DNA from: Methylomonas sp. MK1
GTDB lineage: Bacteria; Pseudomonadota; Gammaproteobacteria; Methylococcales; Methylomonadaceae
Direction of reading: 5' to 3'
DNA length: 64,000 nucleotides
Assembly: GCF_000365425.1 (NCBI RefSeq)
Contig: NZ_AQOV01000001.1
Span: 62,001 to 126,000 of the forward strand
The notes under the pieces were generated by a model that saw only the letters and a list, made by a program, of their open reading frames with translations, was not told where the DNA came from and did not search any database. How positions within the stretch are numbered: the stretch's first letter is position 1; each line of letters begins with the position of its first letter. This document shows, in pieces, positions 45,826-53,968 of this stretch. The position numbers and the translations under genes were made by a program.

Positions 45826-47027
45826 TGACTATCACACCGCTGATCTCTCCCGTCGTCGTTACGGCCTACCAGTGCGTCAGCGCTGCCGGTGATGATGTGG
45901 AAGCCTTGTATGCCAGGCTGCTTGCTAACCAAACTTGCCTAAAGCCGCTGACATTATTTGCTATTCCTTTCGATACCTTGGTGGGAGAGGTGACTTCAGT
46001 GTTGCCGGCAATTCGGTCTAGCTTGCAAGCCTACGACTGCCGCAATGCCCGGTTGGCTTTAAAGGCCCTGAACCAAGGTGGTTTTCGTGCCGATGTAGAG
46101 CGGGCGATCGCAAACTACGGGGCGGCAAGAGTGGGTTTGATATTGGGCACCAGTACTTCCGGTATCTACGACTCCGAGAACGCTTATGCTCGGTTACTTG
46201 AGGACGGCGTCATGCCCAGTGATTTCCATTTCACCAAGGTACAGACCGCCCAAGCGACTGCCGAGTTTTTGCAGTTGGAACTGGGTTTGCAAGGGCCGTG
46301 CTATGCGATTTCTACCGCCTGTTCCTCCAGCGCCAAAGCCTTGGCTGCTGCGCAACGCTTGCTTAACTCAGATTGTTGCGACGCGGTGTTGGTCGCCGGT
46401 GTAGACAGTTTGTGCCGATTGACGCTGCGCGGTTTCAACAGCTTGCAGTTGATTTCGACGGAAGCTTGCCGACCCATGGATGCCGGGCGCCAAGGCATCA
46501 ACATAGGGGAGGGCGCTGCTTTACTATTGCTGGAAAAGCCCTACGCGGAAAATGCAGATCGGCCCCGCTTATTGGCAGTGGGCGAGTCTTCCGATGCCCA
46601 CCACATGAGTGCGCCTCACCCGGATGGTGTCGGTGCTGCTACCGCGATGGCCCAGGCCTTGCGCTTGGCAGGACGCGACCTAAGTGAGGTCGATTACATC
46701 AATTTGCACGCAACCGCCAGTACCCTGAACGATCTATCCGAGGCCAGAGCGGTAGGGAGCTTGTTTGCCAATCCGCCGCCTTGCAGTGGCGTAAAAGGCT
46801 TGTTAGGTCATACCCTGGGTGCGGCTGGTGCGGTGGAGACCGTGGTTAGCCTGCTGGCCTTGGAGCGAGGCTTTTTACCCGGTACCTGCGGCTTGAGAGA
46901 TCCTGACCCGGAATGCGGGTTTACGGTAGTGGCCGCGCCTGACTTGCAGGTTAGCCCCCGCCTGATCTTAAGCAATGCGTTTGGCTTTGGCGGCAACAAT
47001 GCCAGTGTCCTGCTGGAGGCCGCGTAA
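45825..47027 (+). CDS. Beta-ketoacyl synthase (FabF/ApeO-like)
   Basis: Starting at the ATG overlapping the exporter stop, the 400-residue protein has the full thiolase-fold triad: C166 in ISTACSSSAKAL, H295 in INLHATAST and H329 in LGHTLGAAGAV. It condenses malonyl-ACP with an acyl-ACP primer. The ending FGFGGNNASVLL is typical of elongating ketosynthases. It is coupled to the next gene by the same TAATG overlap; the pair KS plus chain-length-factor-like partner recalls ApeO/ApeC. Confidence 0.93.
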   Translation: MTITPLISPVVVTAYQCVSAAGDDVEALYARLLANQTCLKPLTLFAIPFDTLVGEVTSVLPAIRSSLQAYDCRNARLALKALNQGGFRADVERAIANYGAARVGLILGTSTSGIYDSENAYARLLEDGVMPSDFHFTKVQTAQATAEFLQLELGLQGPCYAISTACSSSAKALAAAQRLLNSDCCDAVLVAGVDSLCRLTLRGFNSLQLISTEACRPMDAGRQGINIGEGAALLLLEKPYAENADRPRLLAVGESSDAHHMSAPHPDGVGAATAMAQALRLAGRDLSEVDYINLHATASTLNDLSEARAVGSLFANPPPCSGVKGLLGHTLGAAGAVETVVSLLALERGFLPGTCGLRDPDPECGFTVVAAPDLQVSPRLILSNAFGFGGNNASVLLEAA

Positions 47028-47776
47028 TGGAGTGCATGAGTTTGCTGGGCGTTGGCGCCTGTGCGCCGGACGCGGAGTTTCGCGCCAGCCTGCCGTTTCC
47101 GGCTTTTGATATCAACCGGGAAACCATTCCGCCGCTATTGCGTCGGCGCAGCAGTCAGGCGATGCAAATGGCCTTCAGTGTTGCAACTGCGGCTTGCGAG
47201 CAAGCACAGCGTTCTCCCACAACCTTGCCGACTATATTTGCCAGTGTGGCCGGGGAAATTAGAACTACCGACCAGATTTGCACAGAATTGGTCAAAGCCG
47301 ATGGGGTGATTTCACCTGCCGCATTTCACAATTCCGTTCAGAACACCGTGGCCGGTTATTGGAGTATCGCTCAGCAATGTATCCAGCCTGCCACTGCTCT
47401 GGCGGCGGGATCAGATACCTTGGCAATGGCTTTGTTGGAGGCCTGGTGCCAGTTGTCTTGTGAGGGCGGCGAGCTATTGCTGGTCTGTTACGATGAGGTA
47501 TGGCCGGGTTATCTGGCTCCCGGTTCCGGTAATCCGGCTTTTGCCTATGCCTTACTATTGGCGGCCGGAACAGTAGACGGACGTCTGATGCACATTGGCA
47601 GACCGCAAGTTGGCGAAATCATTTTTCCGGCGTCCTGGACTAATTCGGTAAATAGCATGCCAATTTTGGCTGCAATCCCTTTGCTTGAAGCGGCTTTAAC
47701 TGGAAGAATGCCGCAAGCCGTCGCACTAACCTCGCATACACCGGGTTGGCAAGTTAATGTGGGTGGTTATGAATAG
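47027..47776 (+). CDS. Ketosynthase-like chain-length-factor protein
   Basis: The 249-residue protein belongs to the Ketoacyl-synt_2 type (short, without the active-site Cys). Recognisable blocks are PLLRRRSSQAMQMAFSVATA, FASVAGEIRTTDQICTEL and ISPAAFHNSVQNTVAGYWSI. In aryl polyene systems the counterpart heterodimerises with the ketosynthase and sets chain length. The two genes overlap by one base. Catalysis alone is not expected. Confidence 0.85.
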   Translation: MECMSLLGVGACAPDAEFRASLPFPAFDINRETIPPLLRRRSSQAMQMAFSVATAACEQAQRSPTTLPTIFASVAGEIRTTDQICTELVKADGVISPAAFHNSVQNTVAGYWSIAQQCIQPATALAAGSDTLAMALLEAWCQLSCEGGELLLVCYDEVWPGYLAPGSGNPAFAYALLLAAGTVDGRLMHIGRPQVGEIIFPASWTNSVNSMPILAAIPLLEAALTGRMPQAVALTSHTPGWQVNVGGYE

Positions 47777-47869
47777 TGGCATCTTGTTATACGAAAACAG
47801 ACGATGGTGAAAAATCGCGGTAACTGAACTACTATTGACCGCTAACAAAATTAACCGGAAGGTATCTCT

Positions 47870-48280
47870 GTGAAGCACTATAAAACATTAGCATTCTTCG
47901 TCGCTTTAGCGCTGGGCGCTGGCTGCGCATCCAGCAATAAAGCACCCGCGCAAGCAGGCGCGCCAGCGGCTCAGTCCAGTACCGCGCCTGACTCGCGAAT
48001 TGACGGTAACTTCCCCGCCAATAGCCCGTTCGCCAAACTCAAACTGGGCATGACCCAGGGCCAGGTTCATGAAATTCTCGGCCAACCCACCGACACCAAG
48101 TCTTACCAAACCGGCAAAGCCTGGATTCCGTTTTATTTTGGTCCGGACGTGATGCGCACCGATGAGTTTTACAAAGGTGTGGGCATCATTACTTACACCG
48201 GTGCCGGTATCGGTGGCGTGCACTGGACTGTTTACCGCGCCATTTACAACGCTGCGGAAGACGGTTATCCAAACGACTAA
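47870..48280 (+). CDS. BamE/SmpA-like lipoprotein
   Basis: Start GTG preceded by GGAAGG. The 136-residue product has lipobox LGAGC (acylated Cys19 region) and an Ala/Pro/Ser linker. The BamE-like fold follows: FAKLKLGMTQGQVHEILGQP, WIPFYFGPD, GIITYTGAGIG. It is an envelope lipoprotein of unknown partner. It lies in the same direction between the chain-length-factor gene and the oxidoreductase gene and may help product export or anchoring. Confidence 0.82.
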   Translation: MKHYKTLAFFVALALGAGCASSNKAPAQAGAPAAQSSTAPDSRIDGNFPANSPFAKLKLGMTQGQVHEILGQPTDTKSYQTGKAWIPFYFGPDVMRTDEFYKGVGIITYTGAGIGGVHWTVYRAIYNAAEDGYPND

Positions 48281-48297
48281 TCCATCAATCTTTAAAG

Positions 48298-49503
48298 ATG
48301 ATAAACAACGAGCAAAACAGTTTTGACCATGATGTGGTGGTCGTCGGTGGCGGCCCGGCCGGCTCGACGGCTGCGACTTTGCTGGCACAATATGGTCATA
48401 AGGTTTTGCTGTTGGAAAGTGGTAGGCATCCACGCTTTCACATTGGTGAATCGATGCTGCCGTTCAGTGAGCCCATTATTCAGCGTTTGGGCGTAGATTG
48501 GAGTGCCGGCAATCTATCGAAAAACGGCGCGGTATTTATGGACGAAGCTACCGAACAACGTATGTATTTCCCTCTGAGCGTACACCGCAAAACCTATCAA
48601 ATAGAGCGCGCACCGTTTGACCAAATGCTGTTTGAAAACGCCGCGAAACACGGTGTCGAAACCCATCAGCAAGAAAAAGTACTGGATGTTTCCTGTCAAG
48701 CGGACGACGTCAGCATTGTGTCTGATAAAAGCCGATACCGCTGCCGCTATCTGATCGACGCCACCGGACGCAGCGCACTGATGGGCCGAAAAGACAAAGG
48801 CATCAAACGGATCGAAAATTTGGGTAAGTTTGCGGTATACACCCACTTCGAGAACATTCAACCGGGCGAGGAGGCCGATGAATTGTTCCGTTCCGGCAAT
48901 ATATACGTGCCGGTCGTGGACATCGGCTGGATCTGGATCATTCCGCTGGCCGAGCGGCGCCTCAGTGTGGGCTTGGTAGTACAGAAAGCGCGTCCCAAGG
49001 ACTGCGATGCGGAAGAATTGTTGCGCCGTTATCTGGCGGCCTCGCCGCTCCTGAGTCGTTTAACAACAGGAGCGGAGCAATTCGCGCCGGTAAGGGTCGA
49101 AGCGGATTTCAGTTACACCAACCAAAGCCGCTACGGTGTTCGCTATGCCTGCTGCGGCGATGCGGCCGGCTTCCTCGATCCGGTGTTTTCGTCCGGCGTA
49201 TTTTTGGCGCTCACCAGCGCCGCCCGCGTTGCCGACCGCGTCCATTTCGGGCTTACCGAAGGATGGGAAGCCGACCCCGAGTTGCACGCGGAGGATGACT
49301 GCCATTACCTGCTAGGCTTCAACACCATGCGCCTGTTCGTAGAACGCTTTTATCATTCCAACATAGTCCATAACTTATTTTTCGAAGCTGACCGCGCGCC
49401 CGAACTGAAAGCTCAGATTGCCCAATTGTTGGCTGGCGACTTATGGGTCGACGACAACAAGTTGCAACAAAGCCTGCTCGCTGGTCGCCGCAGCGTAAGT
49501 TAG
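48298..49503 (+). CDS. Flavin-dependent halogenase-like oxidoreductase
   Basis: The 401-residue flavoprotein has the FAD motif GGGPAG (17-22), then HIGESMLPF, and the halogenase signature WxWxIP as WIWIIP (211-216). K75 in LSKNGAVF lies where related enzymes keep a lysine. CCGDAAGFLDPVFSSGVFL is the second FAD contact. Halogenases and geranylgeranyl-reductase-type enzymes share this fold, so either halogenation or reduction/oxidation of a carrier-bound substrate is possible. It is the last gene of the rightward group, 17 bases after the lipoprotein gene. Confidence 0.85.
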   Translation: MINNEQNSFDHDVVVVGGGPAGSTAATLLAQYGHKVLLLESGRHPRFHIGESMLPFSEPIIQRLGVDWSAGNLSKNGAVFMDEATEQRMYFPLSVHRKTYQIERAPFDQMLFENAAKHGVETHQQEKVLDVSCQADDVSIVSDKSRYRCRYLIDATGRSALMGRKDKGIKRIENLGKFAVYTHFENIQPGEEADELFRSGNIYVPVVDIGWIWIIPLAERRLSVGLVVQKARPKDCDAEELLRRYLAASPLLSRLTTGAEQFAPVRVEADFSYTNQSRYGVRYACCGDAAGFLDPVFSSGVFLALTSAARVADRVHFGLTEGWEADPELHAEDDCHYLLGFNTMRLFVERFYHSNIVHNLFFEADRAPELKAQIAQLLAGDLWVDDNKLQQSLLAGRRSVS

Positions 49504-49731
49504 TTTTTTCAAAAATTTCCAATCTTTGCCGGCCAAGCAGCGTTTTTACTTTTCCACTCCTTTTTGATCAACAGTCACAACAGCGAATTTAAATCGGCGC
49601 TGTTGATGAAGTGCCAGACATTGCGGAGAATTAGACATATCCAAATCCGGACAGCCAGCTGTCCACGTCACCGACATGCACGGTTTTTAGGCTGTGCTAG
49701 TCTTTAGGGCTTTCAACTGAGATGAATCACT

Positions 49732-50577
49732 ATGAGCGTTAATCAATCTTCGTTGTGGCCAACGCTACTCAGCCTGCTGGCGGTGGTCGTTTTCGGCTTA
49801 CCGATCATTTATACCGTTTTGTGCCACCCAATCAGCCGCATGGCATCGGCCAATCCCTTATACAAGGAATTGTCCAAGAACGCTTTTATGGTAATGTCTG
49901 CTAAAGTCGATTTGGCAGCCGGACGCTTGATCAGCTTTAACGATGCTGCCGGCAAACTGCAGATCAGCAGAATCGTCGGTATGCCCGGCGATGAAATCGG
50001 TTTTACGGCGGGCGTATTGTCGGTTAACGGCAAACCGGCCGCTGAATATCCGCGGAATACATTGCTCAACGCGACGTTAATCGTGCCGCAACAAGCCGTT
50101 TTCTATTTCCCGGATTTTATTCCGGACGTTGCTGAGTCCACGAATCCCGAGACATTGGCAAACCATCTATTGGCGCAAAGCAACATAAATGCAAGCGTGC
50201 TTTATGTCTTCGATCAAGCGACGTCGGCAGCCCAGCACCCGGAACTATTCGTTTACGGTTCGGCTTTGATCGCGCTCTATGGCCTGGTATTTTTCGGATT
50301 GGGCAAGCGTAAGGACCGTATTGTTAAACCGGTTTATCACCTGGCGCGGATTAGCGTTGGTTTGAATTTTGCCATCTGGTTATTATTCGGGGTCTTAGGC
50401 ATATCCTTTGGTTATAAAGCCGTCATGCCGGCCATTTATTATGCGTTTGTTTCCTGGTTGACGTTTTTTGGTTTATCTGTTGCCGCAGCGGGCACGACAC
50501 TGGTGGCGATTGTGATATTCGCGGTGTTGGCGCTATTTTCCGATACCGAATTCGCGGCCAAGCGCATTAACCCATAG
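49732..50577 (+). CDS. Signal-peptidase-I-like membrane protein lacking catalytic residues
   Basis: The 281-residue protein begins with a membrane helix (LLSLLAVVVFGLPIIYTVL). A beta domain follows whose block ISRIVGMPGDEIGFTAGVLSVNG matches the S26 signal-peptidase box. However, the catalytic Lys position (K in KRVVGLPGD) is Ser, and the SMxPTL serine motif is absent (NAFMVMSAKVDLAAGR). Three further helices form the C-terminal third. The gene stands alone between the biosynthetic cluster and moxR. Function unknown; a non-enzymatic S26-fold protein is my best description. Confidence 0.6.
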   Translation: MSVNQSSLWPTLLSLLAVVVFGLPIIYTVLCHPISRMASANPLYKELSKNAFMVMSAKVDLAAGRLISFNDAAGKLQISRIVGMPGDEIGFTAGVLSVNGKPAAEYPRNTLLNATLIVPQQAVFYFPDFIPDVAESTNPETLANHLLAQSNINASVLYVFDQATSAAQHPELFVYGSALIALYGLVFFGLGKRKDRIVKPVYHLARISVGLNFAIWLLFGVLGISFGYKAVMPAIYYAFVSWLTFFGLSVAAAGTTLVAIVIFAVLALFSDTEFAAKRINP

Positions 50578-50660
50578 CCTGGAATGACAAACGGCCAGGC
50601 TCTGCTAAGCTTGGCTCTCTAATTTCCCGCCCATCTCTTTAATAGGACAATCCTGAGCTA

Positions 50661-51587
50661 ATGGATGCCATGCTTTCTTTAATCGAAAACGTCGAAAAAG
50701 TCATTATCGGCAAACGGCCGGTCATCGAATTGGCAGTGGTGGCGATGCTGTGCCGCGGCCATGTGTTGCTGGAGGATGTGCCCGGCACCGGTAAGACGAT
50801 GTTGGCCAGGGCATTAGCCCGTTCCGTGGCGGTGGATATGAAACGCCTGCAATGCACCTCGGATTTATTACCGTCGGACATTACCGGCGTCGCCATCTAC
50901 AATCAAAAAACCGCCGATTTTGAATTCCGGCCGGGACCGGTATTTACCCATTTACTACTGGCCGACGAAATCAACCGGGCCACGCCGCGCGCTCAATCGG
51001 CGCTGTTGGAATGCATGGAAGAGTTTCATGTCAGCGTGGACGGGCATACACATGAACTTCCCAAACTGTTCATGGTGCTGGCTACCCAGAACCCGATCGA
51101 TATGGCAGGCACCCACGCCTTGCCGGAAGCCCAACTGGACCGGTTTTTCATGCGCTTGCGGATGGAGTACCCCAGTATCGAACAAGAAATGCGGATATTG
51201 GCAGCACAAACCCAGACTCATCCCATCGACAGCTTGCCGGCCGTCACGTCCGAAGCCGATATTCTGGCGGCGCGGGCTCAGGTCAAGGCGGTGCATATTA
51301 GTATGGACGTGGCTAAGTATATGGTCGGCATCAGCGCCGCCAGCCGCCTGCACAGCGATTTGCGATTGGGGATCAGCCCGCGCGGTACCTTGGCTCTGGC
51401 GCGCGGTGCGCAAGGCTTGGCTTATTTGCGCGGTCGGGATTTCGTGTCGCCGGATTTGGTGAAAATCATCGCGCCGGCCATTTTGGAACACCGCCTGATC
51501 GTCAAACCGCAGGCTGCGGTACTGGGGCGCAATGCCGGCGAGATTCTCGCGGAAATTCTCGACCGGCTGCCACCGCCGGTAGTTTGA
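50661..51587 (+). CDS. MoxR-family AAA ATPase
   Basis: The 308-residue ATPase has Walker A EDVPGTGKTMLARALA, Walker B LLLADEINRATPRAQSALLE, sensor 1 ATQNPIDMAGT and the Arg-finger region EAQLDRFFMRL. MoxR proteins act as chaperones that assemble or activate partner complexes, often with DUF58 and VWA proteins. The DUF58 gene follows after 13 bases. Confidence 0.93.
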   Translation: MDAMLSLIENVEKVIIGKRPVIELAVVAMLCRGHVLLEDVPGTGKTMLARALARSVAVDMKRLQCTSDLLPSDITGVAIYNQKTADFEFRPGPVFTHLLLADEINRATPRAQSALLECMEEFHVSVDGHTHELPKLFMVLATQNPIDMAGTHALPEAQLDRFFMRLRMEYPSIEQEMRILAAQTQTHPIDSLPAVTSEADILAARAQVKAVHISMDVAKYMVGISAASRLHSDLRLGISPRGTLALARGAQGLAYLRGRDFVSPDLVKIIAPAILEHRLIVKPQAAVLGRNAGEILAEILDRLPPPVV

Positions 51588-51600
51588 TCGCTAGACAGCA

Positions 51601-52857
51601 ATGGCGCTGAGGCTGAAATTTTTAATCTTGTGCGGCTTTACGCTGGCCGCGTATTTGGCAGCGATCAGCCGCGAGCAGAGTCTGCCATGGCTGATCGCCG
51701 CATTGCTCAGCGCCGCCTTATTGACCGGCATGCTCTGGCCGCGTTGGTTGCTTCAACGCTTGTCGGTGCGGCGGATAGGGCCGCAACGGGCGCTGGAAGG
51801 CGAAACCATTGTGTTTCGGGTCGACGTACAAAATCGCGGCTGGCTGCCGCGCTTCATGGTGGAGTTGGTCGACCACTTACCGTTCGTCGGTGCCGCAGAA
51901 CAAGGCGCCAACGACGGTGACAAATTGCTGGGCAGCGTCGCTTACGTGCCGGGCCGCGGCGCGCGTAGTTTCGACGTCCCCTTGCTGTGCGAAAAGCGCG
52001 GTTTTTATAAACTGGGACCGATGGGCTTGGCGTCCAGCTTTCCGTTGGGCTTGGCGGAGTCGCGCAGCCGTGCCGATCGTTCCCTGCAAACCCTGACCAT
52101 TTACCCGATGGTATTTCCTATCCTATCGCTGCCGCTGTTCGGCGCGCCCAGCCAGATTCACCGAGGTGGTTATTGTTTGCCGGAGGGCGCCGGTGCTGCT
52201 GAGTTTTCCGGCCTGCGCGAATACCGGCGGGGCGACAATCCTCGGCATATTCATTGGCCGACCACGGCACGCTTGAATGAGTTGATGGTCAAGGAGTTCG
52301 AACCCCTGGCGTCAGCCTGCATCTGCATCGCCTTGGATTTAGCCAAGGATGCCAATATCGGCCGCGGCAAGCACAGCACCCTGGAATACGCGATACGCAT
52401 TGCCGCCTCCGTGGCGGCTTATGCCTGTGGCCAGAACATGCACAGCCGCGTGTTGGCTAATGCCGCGCAGCCGTTGCGGATTCTGTCCGGTAAGGGCGAT
52501 TTTCATTATCAAACCATTCTTGACGCGCTGGCAGTCGCAGAGGCAGACGGCAACACGCCGTATGCCAAATTGCTGACCGAGATTGCGTTGAATTGCATCC
52601 GCGGCGAAACGGTATTGCTGTTATTGGCGGAGCCGCCCCACCGCAATGCCGAAACCCTGCAGGCGCTGGCTTTGCTGCGGGCCAAGGGCGTGTATTTGTT
52701 CGCGGTATTGTTTGAACGTGACAGTTTCCTAAGCGCCGCCGGTGTGTCCCGTCGCGACAACGGCAACCGGACATTGAGCGCCGGTTTGTTGGAATTGAGC
52801 GCGCATTGCGTGACGGTAAGGCGAGGCGACAACTTAACGGAGCTGTTTAACCGATGA
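51601..52857 (+). CDS. DUF58 membrane protein
   Basis: The 418-residue protein starts with two N-terminal helices (about 5-45). A domain with RIGPQRALEGETIVFRVDVQ follows, then the DUF58 signature GLREYRRGDNPRHIHWPTTA. The C-terminal part has a VWA-like fold (LDLAKDANIGRGKHST). It partners MoxR in the classic MoxR-DUF58-transglutaminase operon. Its last four bases overlap the start of the next gene (52854-52857). Confidence 0.92.
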   Translation: MALRLKFLILCGFTLAAYLAAISREQSLPWLIAALLSAALLTGMLWPRWLLQRLSVRRIGPQRALEGETIVFRVDVQNRGWLPRFMVELVDHLPFVGAAEQGANDGDKLLGSVAYVPGRGARSFDVPLLCEKRGFYKLGPMGLASSFPLGLAESRSRADRSLQTLTIYPMVFPILSLPLFGAPSQIHRGGYCLPEGAGAAEFSGLREYRRGDNPRHIHWPTTARLNELMVKEFEPLASACICIALDLAKDANIGRGKHSTLEYAIRIAASVAAYACGQNMHSRVLANAAQPLRILSGKGDFHYQTILDALAVAEADGNTPYAKLLTEIALNCIRGETVLLLLAEPPHRNAETLQALALLRAKGVYLFAVLFERDSFLSAAGVSRRDNGNRTLSAGLLELSAHCVTVRRGDNLTELFNR

Positions 52858-53180
52858 CCGCATCGCCGCTGAGTTTTCCAGTCTATGTAGGATTGTTTCT
52901 AGCACAATGGCTGGCCGTTGCCTGCAATGCGTTTTTGGATATCCAATACGGCAGCTTTGCGCGGGAAATGCTGTTCTGGGCTATCGTCTTCGGTGGTACG
53001 TCCATTGTCGGTTGGCGGCAAAGCCACTGGCTTTCGGGAGCGGGTAAGGTGTGGCAAAAGGCGGTGTTGTTTATCGGTTTTTTACTGTTCGTATTGGTAT
53101 TTATGCCGATTTGGGGGATGCCGCGCGCCGGTTTGTATCTGTTGGCGATGTTGCAGGCTTCCTACAATGGGGTTAATTAA
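52854..53180 (+). pseudogene. Probable N-terminal remnant of a TgpA-type membrane transglutaminase gene
   Basis: The 108 residues contain three or four membrane helices (FPVYVGLFLAQWLAVACNA, EMLFWAIVFGGTSIVGW, AVLFIGFLLFVLVFMPIWGM) and end abruptly after MLQASYNGVN. In MoxR-DUF58 operons the third gene normally encodes a membrane protein of about 650 residues with a periplasmic transglutaminase core. This product matches only the expected first helices, in position and coupling (ATGA overlap). No continuation is seen in any frame downstream. It could instead be a small membrane protein in its own right. Confidence 0.5.
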
Positions 53181-53968
53181 CCAAAAGAACGGTTTGTCCC
53201 GGCATCCATCTGGAGCCCTTGGTATCACTGGCTTGCAGCCGAAAAATCGATTTCAAAATCGCCAATCAGTTTTTTGATAACTTATTGAATAATAACGATA
53301 TTCATCGTACTGTTAAATTCATGTATTTTTGATAGTAGCTCTCCGATGTTCAACTGCCGGGCAATCTTGGTTTTTGCCTGCAAAACCACTTTGGGTGATT
53401 TTAGGGGTTGTAAGCCCAAAACCGCGTAATTTTTCCATTACTTTTTAAATCAAAAAATTAGAAAAATATTATACTGAGTAAAATCCCATCAAGGCTATTT
53501 TTGCCCATCCCCTCGAAAAGGTAAAAATTAGAAATAGCTAATATTTGTTGTAAGCTGGATAGGTAAGCCCCCCAAATATTCCTATCTCGCTTGATGGACT
53601 TTATGGCCTAGTTTTTACCCCAACGACCATATTGAGTATTATTTTTGTCCATTAATACACTTGTCATATTTGCCCGGTAGATTTTTTATCGAGGCCGTTA
53701 TTTGAGCTGTTAGTCATTTCAACACATAACCGCTTACCAGGTCATGCGAACCATAGCTCGTAAAAGCAGTAGACCTACGCACGAGCTTGTCTGATTCCGA
53801 TTCGGATACTTAAGCCCGGCAGCGTCTCGTTTGGCGTTCAGGTAAATGCAGTTTGACCAATGGATGGTTATGGCATCGCGCGGTGCGATGACCAGCCAAA
53901 TTTAAAACAACCGGTGTCAGATTTGATTGAGGCTGAGTACCTGCTCAGGTGATCGGATCAGGGAGAAT
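53181..53968. other. 788-base A+T-rich gap without genes
   Basis: Between the truncated tgpA-like gene and the cyclase-repeat gene lies a region clearly richer in A+T (especially 53280-53680), with runs of A and T and no credible gene. I see no known riboswitch or tRNA. A promoter for the rightward RHS operon must lie here. The composition shift fits an insertion or deletion junction. Confidence 0.5.

Noticed and set aside
53181..53968. Riboswitch or small RNA in the A+T-rich gap
   Set aside because: No conserved riboswitch core or strong hairpin followed by a T-run could be identified by eye.
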